A DNA stretch of 64,000 nt from Bostrychus sinensis. Lineage: Eukaryota; Chordata; Actinopteri; Gobiiformes; Eleotridae. The stretch's first letter is position 1; each line of letters opens with the position of its first letter. The stretch spans positions 29,270,711-29,334,710 of the forward strand of contig CM036240.1 in NCBI GenBank assembly GCA_020698575.1. The letters run 5' to 3'. A model generated the notes under the pieces. The model ran no database searches and was not told the DNA's origin. It saw only the letters and a list, made by a program, of their open reading frames with translations. The position numbers and the translations under genes were made by a program. This document shows, in pieces, positions 47,220 to 58,410 of this stretch.

Positions 47220-47480
47220 ATTTGTTAGCTCCTTGGCAGCTTAATGCCATACCTGCCTGAACTCGCTGTGCCAAGGACAAAGCCCACGATGACTTCAGAG
47301 GTAAGAAAAACTTTAATTAAAAGTGCATTAGATTCAGTGGAGATGCTAGACAAGAGCAATATTTTCCATCTTAATCGGCTAAAGGAGTGTGGCGAATGCG
47401 CGGGCCGCCATTAGGATGCCACTCACATGCTTTAATTGGCCGCAATTAGAGATGGTTGACATGAGGTCAGGCAAGAAAAA
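47220..47480. promoter_or_regulatory. Candidate conserved noncoding block
   Basis: Non-repetitive block with CTTTAATTAAAAGTGC, CTTAATCGGCTAAAGG, GCTTTAATTGGCCGCAATTAG and CCGCCATTAGGATG: a high density of TAATTA-like homeodomain cores in otherwise balanced sequence. No open frame. Confidence 0.32.
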
Positions 47481-47570
47481 ATGTCTTTAAGAACTGACAG
47501 CAGGATAAGTAACCATTACTGATACTCTCATGAAAGCACTGTTACATTTACATACATAAATCAAATACAA

Positions 47571-47900
47571 ATACAGTTAAGCCCAAAATTATTCATTCCC
47601 TGGCTGATTTTTTTAGTTAAACATCACAAAGAAAAACTTGGATCAAGTGGAGATCAAGCCACATGATAAACAAAATGATTATTTTAATGCTGGAAACAAG
47701 TTCAGTATTTTGGCTGCAGTGTTGTTTACCATTAGCAGATGAGGGAAGAATACAACATAGCTATTATTGCCCACACACATTTTTGGTCCATAATTATGCA
47801 TTTTTCTTATCTAAGACAAGAATGTAAATTAGAATTCAGTTAAACTATGAAGTGTTAAGTTTAATTTCTCCCAATTAAGGAAATGTTTACGTGATAACAT
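47571..47900 (+). mobile_element. Tc1/mariner-like terminal fragment
   Basis: The end TACAGTTAAGCCCAAAATTATTC, split as TACAGTTAAGCCC and AAAATTATTCATTCCC, then TGGCTGATTTTTTTAGTTAAA, resembles a fish Tc1-like terminal repeat and is preceded by TA-rich sequence. Later words (ATTATTGCCCACACAC, CCATAATTATGCAT) suit the interior. There is no transposase frame. Confidence 0.5.
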
Positions 47901-47929
47901 ATAGACCTTTTTAGTGAATGTTAAAGGTA

Positions 47930-48195
47930 CTGTAAGCAGCAGGAGCTTGAACTAGTTTGAAAAGGTACTGCAGTCTAAATCAAAACAATGGTCTTTTTTT
48001 CTGATGGGACGATCAGCGAAGCAGTTTTAGGACCAAAACAAAAAATGTAAACAAAAACAACTTGGCCATTATGTAAAACATGTTTTTAATTGTTAATAAA
48101 TTAGCTTAACTACCATTGTTATAAGTAAAACTAATACTTGAGTTAAACATGTTTACTTCATATCTGAGGAAATATGGGTAATTTTGTGTTATTTC
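47930..48195 (+). repeat. Interspersed repeat, copy 2 (GGTACTGTAAGCAGCAGG start)
   Basis: Begins TTAAAGGTACTGTAAGCAGC and continues with the blocks listed for 45400-45645. The start word also occurs at 45037 (TTAAGGTACTATAAGCAGC), inside the hAT-like element. Ends against the hAT-like element at 48212. Confidence 0.7.
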
Positions 48196-48211
48196 GAATG
48201 GTGCCAAAACC

Positions 48212-48692
48212 TAGGGGTGTAACGATATGTTTTTGCCACGATACAATATGTATTGATTAGAATTGTTTCGATACAATTCAAGAACAATATTGGCTAATTT
48301 GGAACGATACGATTCGATAGGATTCAACACCTTCATATTGATAATCAATACAGCAACTTTTTGCCAAAAATCATAAAAGTTTACTCTCAAAAGTAGCATC
48401 ACAGCCAGGGTTGGTTATGTCCAGTAGACAGACAGCAAAGACAAGTTGAATATAACATTTTATTTCATTAAAAACACAAAAAAATACACTCAAAAAGCTA
48501 TATCTGGTTTTATTTTAGTGTACAAATTTCTAATTTTGATATTTTCATTATTATTGATCGATATTCCATGTGTATCGATACACACTTCCTAGAAAATGAT
48601 ACGATTCGATACAAGGTCATGTGTATCGATGTAGTTGTATTGTAGGAAAAAAATCGATACATCGATATAGTTACTGTATCATTACACCCCTA
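48212..48692. mobile_element. Non-autonomous hAT-like element (TAGGGGTGTAACGAT ends)
   Basis: Left end TAGGGGTGTAACGATATG and right end, in reverse complement, TAGGGGTGTAATGATACAG. The interior is rich in CGATACGATTCGATA and TGTATCGATAC words, as in an abundant teleost hAT-type family. Length 481 bp. Flanking octamers CCAAAACC and ACAATAAC agree at 5 of 8 positions, compatible with a decayed 8-bp duplication but not proof. No transposase. Confidence 0.8.
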
Positions 48693-48859
48693 ACAATAAC
48701 ACGTTTTTATGGAAGATTTAACATTAGCCACAAAGTAAGTAAATTGTAAATAATCAAGTGTCAACCAAATGACCACATGTAACGTCAGAGCCTGATAGAA
48801 AATATTATTCAAGTGTGTGTAGTTGTTTTTTTATATATTAATAATCTTAAACTCATAAT

Positions 48860-48920
48860 GAATTTAGTGTGTTCACGTACCTTTAGTGGGTCCCCGTACC
48901 CCTAGCTGGGAAACACCGCT
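48860..48920. repeat. Possible hAT-terminal fragment
   Basis: GTGGGTCCCCGTACCCCTAG followed by CTGGGAAACACCGC resembles the end of the GGTTCCCAAAGTGGG family seen at 58380-58410. Confidence 0.35.
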
Positions 48921-49199
48921 ATAGCAGACGGTATCAAATGTTGCTACAAAAACGACATCTTTCCAAGACTGTAAGAACAAATGCGGCTTTAAACCTTCAT
49001 AAAAGCTGTCTCACAAACAGTGATTTAATTAAAACCCAGAGTGATGTTAATAACAAACACTTCATATCATAAAAGTTTAAATTACAAGCACAATTTAATC
49101 AAAGTAATAAACAGTGTAAGTAGATAGTAGACACCTCTGCATGTTGCAACACTATGTTTAACTACAAATATTCTTCAGGTGTGGGCAGGTGTGTGGCAT

Positions 49200-49460
49200 G
49201 TGTAACAGGCCGCACACACTCGGAGTTGGAAGAAATGAGGCAGTTTGTATGCAAGCCGTCTGATAAATACTCCTCTGGTTATCACTGCACTAAACGTCTC
49301 CGTGCTGGAGAAGTCCCATCGCCACAATAAATGGACTTAAAACATATTTTCATCCTGACAAATATCACATCTGTACACAGCAGATTAATGCACGCGGTTC
49401 AAAATTAAAAGTGGAAATGCTGCAAAGAGGGTTCAGGTTCTTGGCTTTTAAGTAAATTGG
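49200..49460. promoter_or_regulatory. Candidate conserved noncoding block
   Basis: Non-repetitive, balanced sequence including CAGATTAATGCACGCGG, GTCTGATAAATACTCC and CACAATAAATGG words. No coding frame. It could be a distal regulatory block. Confidence 0.27.
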
Positions 49461-50099
49461 AGCAGCCGGGAGAAGTTGTAAAACAGAGATTCTGACAGTT
49501 TCATGGCTGTTATGAGGTGCTATGAGTGTATGATTTTAAAAGCAGGTGAAAATTAGAATTGGGGAGCTTTTTAGTGCATGTGCTGTGCTGTGGTGGGTGA
49601 AATTTGCAGCACAATTTTTTTTTTTCCCTTTGTATATTCAACCAACACCATGTTCAGAAAAATGCGTGTGGAAGACCCATTTACAACTAGAGATAATGAC
49701 AAAAGCTGCAGAGAAATAATGGAAGTAGTAATTTTCAAAGCAAGATTTTCTCTTGGTATGTTTAATGTAACTTTTATGCATAGGGTATAGGGCTTTTCTG
49801 GCTTTTTGAAATAGTTTTGGACTCCTTTGCATTAGTATTTCAGGTTTTATAAATTAAAATAATGTATATGTGTGAAAAACATCTTCCGTTGGGGAGCTGT
49901 TATTTTGACGTTGCAGAGAACGCTTCGACAAGGTGTCTGACGCCTCCTGCTGGCAACGGTGGGGACTGGACAGAGCATAAATTGGCTTTTTAGCACGACT
50001 GCTTTGTAGTGACGGCGGTTTAAGTGTTGACATTATCAGGATGAGTCCAGTGGCAGTGTATGGGCTTTAGAAATGTGCAGACTGAACGTTTTCAGATCT

Positions 50100-50232
50100 T
50101 CAGGAAGGGACGGCCTTTGCAAACAGGATTACACAAATGGGTGAATAAAACAAAACACTACTGTTTTTGAGGTGGAAACACCTAGTTAAAAGCTCAGAAA
50201 AGTCAATTTAACATAATAGATGACCTTTAAAA
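50100..50232. mobile_element. Right arm of the 32757-type MITE
   Basis: GAACGTTTTCAGATCTTCAGG, split as GAACGTTTTCAG and ATCTTCAGGAAGGG, then TTTTTGAGGTGGAAACACC, AAAGCTCAGAAAAGTCAATT and CCTTTAAA match the right arm at 32998-33065 and 51890-52060. Confidence 0.65.
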
Positions 50233-50387
50233 AGTTGATGGGGGACCATAGAGCAAACAGCCAGCAGATAACTTAAGTTCCTTCCTAAGGACATCCAGCT
50301 TTACAGACCTGTAACCTGGGCTGTATAGGCTACTACTCACTGACAGCACACACACTCAACTCAGCACTTACCTTAAACATCCAGCTC

Positions 50388-50523
50388 TGTGATAGAGAGT
50401 TGCAAGGAAACTACAACCTGCCTCAGTGTCATGGGTTAGAATCCAGACTGACAGTTTGCCGAATGTCTCTCCCCACTCTCTCCACAATTTCCTACAATAC
50501 TCTGTCATATCAATAAAGCATAA
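50388..50523 (+). repeat. tRNA-derived SINE copy (same family as 35700)
   Basis: ACAACCTGCCTCAGTGTC, GGGTTAGAATCC (B-box-like), GAATGTCTCTCCCCACTCTC, CAATACTCTGTCATATC and AATAAAGC occur in the same order as the 35700 copy. Confidence 0.75.
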
Positions 50524-50899
50524 AAAATAGCAATAAATAAATACCTAAATTAAGTTTAGTGTTAGTTCGATGTTAATGTGTGTGCATGTTTTTTAAAATT
50601 ACTATAATTCCTGTGTAAATGCATTGCTTTTAAGTTAGATGAGAACAACCAGTGCTGGAATTTCCAGTTTCTAGGCACTATTTTCTGATTCCATTGAGTT
50701 TGCAAGTCATGTAAACCATCATCCACTGGGAATATCTTGACTACTTCTTAAAATCTACGAGAACAAAATGAGATGATTTAGTTATAGAGCAATATATGTT
50801 AAAAAAAAGAGGTTTGGAATCTGAACACACTTAAAAATACCAAAACAAATCTAGTAGGTGTAAGGTATGTTAGGGCAAGGCTTCTCAAACTTCTTTAAA

Positions 50900-51360
50900 C
50901 TTCTTTAAAAAATGCAGCAAACCCATTCAGACACAAATTCATCACAGAAAAAGTTGCCTCACGACTTGGCGTTTACACTTAGACACTACTATGCCATCTT
51001 GTCACTCCAAAATAAGACCCTAGGATACTTAAGAAAGAAGTTGGTCCTCCTGATCCCGCCACAGCCGTATGACTCTGCTTCTCTCAAACCCCTGTATTGT
51101 GTCATCCCGGTTGGCTGTAAAACGCTAAGCCGGGTCTTTTGTACCTTGCGGCTTGCCCTGTGGCACAAACCGAAGCGCGCCGCTCCCGGACCACAGACAG
51201 ATCAGCGCGGGGGTAATGCTTTTTTGAAATGGATTGTTTGGAGTGGTTCCGTGCACCTGTTGCTGACGAGCGCTGGGACAAGACAGGAAACATTAGTTAC
51301 TTTTATAAAAACAGCCAGCAGCTGAAGTCAGTAAAAATGCAGCCACTGCTTCCCGGGCCT
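50900..51360. other. Noncoding or unresolved block with a 137-codon open frame
   Basis: The plus frame 50912-51325 is open. It encodes no domain I recognise, and the sequence 51030-51260 is more GC-rich than its surroundings (AAGCGCGCCGCTCCCGG). It may be an old repeat or a conserved block. Upstream is a small direct duplication, CTTCTTTAAA twice. Confidence 0.25.
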
Positions 51361-51795
51361 TATGGGTAATCAATCAACTTCCCCAAACTTCTTCAACAAA
51401 TGCAACTATTTTTTGGTGAAATATAGCGGGAGATTTCATGGCTGGTGGCTGTGTTGTGAAAATGTCACTCGTAGGGTTATAAATAAAGAAGTATGGCTCG
51501 GTGTGGGGGAGCCATTTTTCTGCAGCATTTGTTTTTTCAGCATCCAGAAGTATTTTATTTACTGTGGACATTTTAGGGTAGTTTGGAAAAGGCAATACAA
51601 AATGTTCTAATTGTGCAGTTACAAATCCATTCAATAGATACATGTGTAGACTGGACACTTTTTTCTGTTTAGGCTTGAAAATAAAAACGTGTATAGCTAT
51701 AAAAAGTACTAGTGCATCAATTTGGGAAAAAAGTACTTACTGCTAGTTACTCTCTCACTGACATATCAAAAACAGGATGCATTACTCTACTCGAG

Positions 51796-51835
51796 GGGTG
51801 TCCAAAATGTTTTTCATTGAGGGCCACATACTGAA
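51796..51835 (+). mobile_element. hAT-like terminal fragment (GGGGTGTCCAAA)
   Basis: GAGGGGTGTCCAAAATG followed by ATTGAGGGCCACATA is a left end of the family seen whole at 44393-45398. The body is replaced by a MITE arm. Confidence 0.5.
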
Positions 51836-51839
51836 AAAT

Positions 51840-52060
51840 ATATGTGGACATGTGGAGGAGCACTTCCTGGTTTCACGTGTCTACACAGAGTGGTGAGACC
51901 GAGCGTTTTCAGATCTTCAGGAGAGGATGGGCCGGACAGGTTTACTCAAACAAGCATTACTTAAATAAAATACTACTCCAGGTATGTTTTTGAGGTGGAA
52001 ACATTATAACATGGTTAAAAGCTCAAACAAGTTGATTTAGCAGAATAGAGGACCTTTAAA
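51840..52060. mobile_element. Right part of the 32757-type MITE
   Basis: GAGCGTTTTCAGATCTTCAGG, split as GAGCGTTTTCAG and ATCTTCAGGAGAGG, then TACTCCAGGTATGTTTTTGA, GGTGGAAACATTATAACATG, AAAGCTCAAACAAGTTGATT and GACCTTTAAAC align with the copies at 32998 and 50100. Confidence 0.7.
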
Positions 52061-52799
52061 CTAAAAAAAGTCTTTATTTTGGTATAGGTGCTATATACTG
52101 CTTAAGTTGTTTTAAGTATACACAATTTTAATTTTAACTTCATTTACTTATTGTCTAATAAATAATAATAATAATGATCAGGGCATGACATTAACTTTTT
52201 TGCTCAAGTCTTTTTCAAAAGTTACAAGCCAGAATTTAATATGTTCAATTATTATTATTATTATTTAATGGTATTTTATAGCATACAATAAGCTTAATGA
52301 AATGTAGAGCTTGGTCTTATGTGTAGCCTAGACAAGGATTTATCAAATATGTGGAAAACAGGTTTACCTAGGCAGAATATATATGAACTTTTTGCAAGTG
52401 GTCTATCTTAATACATGTTGTTGTTTTTTTCTCAGACCACGAATGACTCTTTTGTAAATTAGGTGGTCACTAAAACACCTCTAAATTTAAGATACAAAAT
52501 AGATATGATAAAATAAACTTTATTTATAGCACTTTCTCTAAGTTTTAATCACAATGGCATAGGCCTACGATAAAATGTGATGCAGTATATAACTAACAGA
52601 AAAAGCCAAACAATAAAGTAATTTCAGAAAAAAAATCTGGGTTCACGCAAGTCTAATTTAATGCTTTTTCATGACATTTTTAACATTTTTTCACAAATTT
52701 TCAACATTTATTTGCAAGTTTTGTCAAATACAGTTCATAAAACACCAATAAATCAGTGTAGGGTACGAAAATGGTAAATGAATTATATATACATATTTT

Positions 52800-52990
52800 A
52801 TTTATTTTTTATTTTCATTTAACCAGGAAAGTCCACTGAGATTAACAAACTGTTTTGCAGAGGAGTCCTGTCCCCATTGTACATGTTTCTGTCAGTATGG
52901 GAAACCTACACAGACATAAGCCTACAGGGTCCAGGAATTGAACCCAGAACCTTCTTGCTGTGACACAGGAGTGCCATTGCACCAATTATT
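52800..52990. repeat. Two joined fish repeat fragments
   Basis: ATTTAACCAGGAAAGTCCAC followed by TGAGATTA (52818-52845) is a common LINE 3'-end sequence. It is followed by GAACCCAGAACCTTCTTGC and GTGCCATTGCACCA (52938-52983), reverse orientation of the GTGGTTAGCACTGT..CAGCAAGAAGG repeat. Confidence 0.6.
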
Positions 52991-53339
52991 AGTTTTATTT
53001 ACAAATAAAGCGAATAATGTTAGCAGTCTTACTTGAAAACTAATTTACAACATAATGGCTGTTGGAATCAATTTTAATGTTTTTTATTGTCATTTAAGGC
53101 CTTATTTTTTTGCTAAATCAGTTTGATAACTTTTAATGCTTTTTAATAAACTGCAGGAGCCTTGAGAAATGAAAATTGGTTAAAATGACCTTCTTGGTGG
53201 TACTAGTGTTTAATAGTTATGTGCTAAAGAAACTGTAGCTCTGGGACTTTGCAAATCTTTTCCTAAAAAACACAAGCATCTCATTAAGTGCAGCCCTGAG
53301 ACACATTAGCTTAGCCAATAGTGGACCTTTAAACTCTGA

Positions 53340-53520
53340 CACACAAAATGGAGCTCACACATTCCCCGTCAGCTTCAATTTGTCTTCCAGCTCCCCGGCC
53401 CGCGTACAGTGCTCTCAATCATCCCTTCAATCGATACCAGTTTTGACACTCTAATAAAACACAACAGGCCGCCGTGGCGCCGCTCCCAGCCTCTGAACCC
53501 CCCAGTTCAAATGTTTAGGC
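53340..53520. promoter_or_regulatory. Candidate conserved noncoding block
   Basis: GC-balanced, non-repetitive stretch with CTCCCCGGCCCGCGTAC and GGCCGCCGTGGCGCCGC CpG-rich words and TCAATCGATACC. No frame of note. It precedes the duplicated segment at 53694. Confidence 0.25.
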
Positions 53521-53693
53521 GTGGATTATATATGACTGTGTGACAGCGGGAGGGCGAGGTCCCCTTCAACAACAAAAAAAAAGTGAAAGTTTTATGTAAA
53601 CTTATAAATTGTGGGGTTGGATGTGAGGGATACTTGTGACAAAAGGCAGCCTGTGATGTCATTTCCTCTGGAGGGAGTTCACACAAAAGAGTT

Positions 53694-53897
53694 GTCAGCC
53701 AGTGTTTGGAGCAGATGGATTTATGATTGTGTTGCCTGATGTGAACACGGTGGGACATTAGTTACGGGCCACAGACACGTCCAGGCAGGGTACGGGATAT
53801 TTACAGAGGTTTAACATTAATGCTGACACTGATTTTTACAGCATGTTTGAATGGAAGAGTAAACCTGGAACCAGACAGTCTCGGGCATAAACATTTG
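53694..53897 (+). repeat. Duplicated noncoding segment, copy 1
   Basis: Matches 56895-57116 in direct orientation with long identical runs, including AGTGTTTGGAGCAGAT, ATTAGTTACGGGCCACAGAC, ACGTCCAGGC, GGGATATTTACAGAG, TTTAACATTAATGCTGACAC and AATGGAAGAGTAAACC. Copy 2 has about 20 extra bases near its end. No open frame is shared. Confidence 0.9.
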
Positions 53898-54184
53898 GAA
53901 GGATTTGTGTTTTGTAACATAGACATACATAATCATAAATACATTACATTGGCATAGTAATGGAAACATATAGAGATGTTGCTTGTAGAGACAAATCCTA
54001 AAGAAATCCTGGGTTTAACAGAGGTGGAAAGAAAAAACATACTTTTAATGCACGAAATGCATAAAATATTTTTATTTTAATCTACTCCATAGCACACTTA
54101 TATATAACTATTTTACCTCAAACAAAGAAGGTGAACTCTTGTGCCTCAATGAGAACAACATTGCAGATAACTGTGCAGTGGTTC

Positions 54185-54390
54185 TTACCTTTTCTATGAA
54201 ATTTGGCTCAGGTGTGTATTTTATCACTACTTTTAATTTTCTAAACACAAATCTAACATTGCTTAATTTTTACACCCTCTGACTAAATTTGTTATGTTGC
54301 TCCTGTTAAGTGTCCCCATCACAAAGCATCATAGGAATAGTATGTATTAATATTTTTTATTATGCATAATCAACTTCTGCCCTAATCATG
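54185..54390 (+). mobile_element. Single arm of the 46009-type foldback family
   Basis: CTATGAAATTTGGCTCAGGTG, split as CTATGAAATTTGG and CTCAGGTGTGTA, then TTTATCAC, TTCTAAACACAAAT, CTCCTGTTAAGTG and CTGCCCTAATCAT align with 45914-46100. It ends at an (AAAT)n run beside the hAT-type element. Confidence 0.75.
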
Positions 54391-54391
54391 A

Positions 54392-54421
54392 TAAATAAAT
54401 AAATAAATAAATAAATAAATT
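54392..54421 (+). repeat. (AAAT)n microsatellite
   Basis: Seven AAAT units. Confidence 0.95.
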
Positions 54422-54445
54422 CAGTATTAGTGTGGAGGGTGGGGG

Positions 54446-56479
54446 CAGGGGCGCCGTAAGGGGGGGAAATGTGAGGATGAGTCCAAGGGCCCATGGCTGG
54501 GAGGGGGGCCCAGGAAAAATTCCTGTATATAGGCCTGTTCTGTTGTCATGGGCGTAGGTTTGCGTATGTCCCTACCATAATTTCAGACCGACCAAATTGT
54601 CCCTACCAAGCGCAAGTTGAAATAGCTAAATATTACCGCATTTTGTTTTTGAAAAGGCGCGACTAAGACGTGAGGGGTCCTTGTGGGGTACTACAGTTAC
54701 AGAGTACACTGATCTGACTGAGACAGCGGCAGATTTAAAGAAAGAACTGAAAACTGCTCAAAAAAGCAAATGCCAGAGCAGATTTACACCGCGAGAGCAC
54801 AGAGAGGCAGCCTGCTTTTATCTGAACAGCTCTGTCACTGTCTCAACTTTAGAGCCTCTTTAAACTGGGCTGAAGTTTTCAACAAACCAGGACTATAGAC
54901 TATAACAGTTATCAAATATGGACTGTTCCTTTTATGTCAAGATGAAAAGAACCTGCGTGAAGACGTCTGTGGTGAGTTTTGGAAATGTTTGTCTGTCCTG
55001 GCGCTACTTCTCTAGCTTTTGTTTTTAGCATCTAATATGTGAGCTTCAGCTACAGCCCACAAACACTGTTCTCTCAATTAATATGGACTTTACACAGCAG
55101 AAGTCTGTAATGTCATGATTTCTGGTCTCACTTTACTCAGGTGAACAAAGCGCAAACAAGGCGTGAATGGACCGAGTTTTCGTGCATATTAATTAGCCGC
55201 TAATATGCGCATTTATCCAGTATTATTGCTGCACTCCCCTGCATTTTTCGCATTCATAATTAAAATATTTAAAATAATGTTATCCAAATACTGCAGCCTG
55301 GAGGACAGTGGCAGTCTTTATAACTCCATCTGTCTCTAATGTGATCTGAGTCTGACACAGTTCAAACATCCTCTGCTGTTAAAGTGGAAATGATAAATGT
55401 TTCTCTGACAGAAATAAACATTGTACATGTTTTAGCAGCCCAGATTAAATATAGAAATAACACTGTATTATAGCCTATTTACTAGTTGTTGTTTTTTTTT
55501 TACACATATGTCATGTTTGGACCCCAGCAGGGTAGAACGTTAATTCTGTGGCCCCTGAGCAATTTTAGTTGCTGAACCCTGCTCTAAATACTCCAAGATA
55601 CAGGAAACCACATCTGTTAAGTTAATTTTTTAGTTAGTCTATTTTACCGCTTCACATAGCCTTTTGGTAAATAGTGTACTTTTTATCAAGTTTTTTTTTC
55701 TGCTGCTCCGCTGTCAGGTCTGTCCCAGTCACGGTCAATACAGAATCAGCTTCAGCCCCATCTTCTGCCCCAGTCACCCTGCTCTTTCACTGTCAACTGA
55801 AGAAGATGAACTCTTGATAGTTAAAACCTGTGCTAAATGATAAGCATAGTGTACATTGTGGTTGATATCTATTGTTTGATCCAGTAGTTTAGACTGCTGC
55901 TTAAGTCCTGTTATAGACCTCGGTTATTCCTGTTTTAGTCCTGGTTATAGATCAGATTTATTCCTGCTTTAGTCCTAGTTTGGGCTTGTTGTAGTCCTGG
56001 TTTTAGACTTGGCACAGACCTTGCTTAGAGCTGGTTTAGTCCTAGTTTTGTCCATGTTTACACTCAGTTTAGCCCAGTTTTTAGTAATGCTCATTTAAAG
56101 TGGTACTTTTTGGTACTTCTGCTGTCTGAGGTGGTACTTAGTGTGAACAGTTTAGAATAATAATTTTTAATGCAAATATAATTCTGTTATAGTGGGTCTA
56201 GAAAAGCGTAATGTTTTAACTGTTTTGCTTTTATGATTAAAGTCAATTACAACCACTTTAAATATTTTCCCTTTTCTTAGAGACAGCTATTTATTTAGCC
56301 TTATAGCAAAGTATGAATGTTATTTAATGTTGCCCTGCTGTAAAACGTCCATCTAAGACATTTTTAAAGGTAAATGAGTGTTTTAATAGGCTATGTTAAA
56401 TCTGGTCTAGAAAAAATGTTGGTGGGGGGCCCAATGTAAAATCTTTTCACGGGGCCCAGAATACCTGGCGGCACCCCTG
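54446..56479. mobile_element. hAT-type DNA element with perfect 8-bp target-site duplication
   Basis: Left end CAGGGGCGCCGTAAG and right end CTGGCGGCACCCCTG, whose reverse complement is CAGGGGTGCCGCCAG, form hAT-style terminal repeats. The 8 bases GGTGGGGG lie immediately outside both ends (54438-54445 and 56480-56487), the diagnostic hAT duplication. The element is 2034 bp. No transposase can be made out: the longest plus frame (54681-54863, 60 codons) has no hAT dimerisation or RNase H-like motif. The interior includes GGGCGTAGGTTTGCG (54549), the end style of another fish element, and a degenerate array of GTCCTGGTT/TAGTCCTAG words (55890-56080). It is therefore non-autonomous and probably composite. 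Confidence 0.88.
55890..56080. repeat. Degenerate TAGTCCTGGTTT tandem array
   Basis: About ten loosely spaced copies of TTAGTCCTRGTTT-like words within the hAT-type element. Confidence 0.6.
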
Positions 56480-56519
56480 GGTGGGGGTGCAGGGGGGCTA
56501 ATGATTTTTTGTTGTAACA

Positions 56520-56665
56520 AAAAGTTACATTGTTACTGTTAAGTGACAAAAAGTGTCCCCTCATAAAACATTATAAATATTGTATATATTATTATTTTTT
56601 GTACTTTTGTATCTATTGATCAGATTTGTTCATGAATTGTGCCTATGCTGAGAGTGAATGTTTGT
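56520..56665 (+). mobile_element. Single arm of the 46009-type foldback family
   Basis: GTTACTGTTAAGTGACAAAA, AGTGTCCCCTCATAAAACAT, TGATCAGATTTGTTCATGAA and TTGTGCC follow the order of the left arm at 46011-46100. Confidence 0.7.
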
Positions 56666-56690
56666 CTGTTTTTATCTGAAAAGAACAGTT

Positions 56691-56692
56691 AA

Positions 56693-56751
<59 letters not shown>
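56691..56751 (+). repeat. (AAT)n microsatellite
   Basis: About 20 perfect units. Confidence 0.97.
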
Positions 56752-56752
<1 letters not shown>

Positions 56753-56894
56753 TTTCAAACAAATGTATTCATCTAAGCTATATATAAAAAACAAACATTT
56801 TTTGACTCCAATAAAACGGTAATTTGAAAATTCCATTACTGTAGTTTTACCTTTAATGAATACACTTCACAAAAACACAAACTTACTCAGATCT

Positions 56895-57116
56895 GTCAGC
56901 GAGTGTTTGGAGCAGATAGATTTATGAGCGCTCTGCCTTTTGTGAACAGGGAGAGGCATTAGTTACGGGCCACAGACACGTCCAGGCGGGGTATATGGGA
57001 TATTTACAGAGATTTAACATTAATGCTGACACTGATTTTTACTGCATGTTTTAATGGAAGAGTAAACCAGCTGCAAATAAAAGGTGTGTCCCAGACAGTT
57101 CCACACATAAACTTTG
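56895..57116 (+). repeat. Duplicated noncoding segment, copy 2
   Basis: Partner of 53694-53897. The left edge is at about GTCAGCGAGTGTTTGG. After 57116 weaker similarity continues (GGAAAGGTTTTAATGATG against 53900-54020), so the original duplication was larger. Confidence 0.9.
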
Positions 57117-57779
57117 CAGACAATAGTTAGGGTTAGCGCTTTGAAATTGTAGCCATACATAAACAAAGAGTTTGACACAGTTTTGGAAAGGTTTTAATGA
57201 TGTTGCTAGAAAACATAGATGGGTTAATCCTGGATAAATCCTATTTTTAAACCAAACATGAATATCTCTAAGCCTCTAGACTCTACCTAAATAGTTTTTC
57301 CAATTTTTGTGCCAAACAAACAATAAAACAAGCCATTATCTAGGCTTTAAAAAATGTAGGAAAAGTCTTATCATATCAATAAATATGGATAACTTTGTTT
57401 TGGTTTTAACGGATCCGTCAGTACAAGCTAATGTAAGCTAATGTTACTAGCTTTAACTGACAGCCATATAGTTAGGATACTTTGACTCCTAACGTCTTTG
57501 GTGCAGTTAAAACTATTTCAAGTCTGGTTTGTTTGTTTGAGCAGGTGTGGAAAAGGTTTGTCATGCAGACTGATGAACTGTGCTGAGACCCATCTTTTTT
57601 GGTGGACTTGGCCTGGTGAAAAGTGGACTCAAGTAGAGGGTTTGTTAGTGGTGAGAAATGGACTGGCCTTAATTCAACCAAAATGTGTGAATAGTGTAAA
57701 TGGGCTAGACAGGTTGCCATAGCAAAAGACAGGTCACGTACAGATGTTTTGTGATGTACAAATCAGGAATGACGTAGAG

Positions 57780-58410
57780 CAGCTCTTCCCAAATCAAGAG
57801 AGTTGTGGCCACCTTAAATTTCCAAAAATTCCATCCAGACCTCCAAGTATATGACTTTCCTCTATTCAAAAACCATGTCATGTTTTTCCTCCATATATTT
57901 TAATAAAAACCTTACAAAAAACATTGACTGTTGGCTAAAAATGGTATAAAGTAATATTTTTAAACAAGTATATAACTGTAATTTACTTCAAACTCAATAT
58001 TTTCTTATCATAGAGGTAAATGGAAAAGTACTACTCCATTATTTACTGTTTTTTAACTACTTTGCAGAATAATTGAAGTCACTTAAACCTGCCTCTAACA
58101 TGACCAAGAAAACTGCCATGATCTACCGAAAAACTGCAAAATCCTTGTTGTTTTAAACATGATGCCTTGCCTGTGTCAGATTTTCTTTTGATCTTTTTGT
58201 TTACTGTACAAGAATATTTAGTCACTTCACCATTTTTGTACTGAAAATTGTCATTTTTATGTCAGATGTACTTCCCTGATTTGTTTTGTACATGTTACTT
58301 GGAATATAAAAAAATATTCTTATGTACTTTATATAGACAGCCTCTGGGGGACCCCCTGCAGTACTTTCGCAGACCCCTAGAGGGCTTTGGACCCACTTTG
58401 GGAACCACTG
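57780..58410. mobile_element. Non-autonomous hAT-like element (CAGTGGTTCCCAAAG end)
   Basis: The right end in reverse complement reads CAGTGGTTCCCAAAGTGGG, then TCCAAAGCCCTCTAGGGGTC, a widespread fish hAT terminus. The left end CAGCTCTTCCCAAATCAAG matches it with a few changes. Outside octamers ACGTAGAG and GCGCACAA agree at 4 sites and differ by transitions at 3 more, compatible with an old duplication. The interior is AT-rich without a frame. Confidence 0.6.

Noticed and set aside
50912..51325. 137-codon plus-strand ORF
   Set aside because: No recognisable family. The first part has repeat-like features, so chance is the simpler reading.
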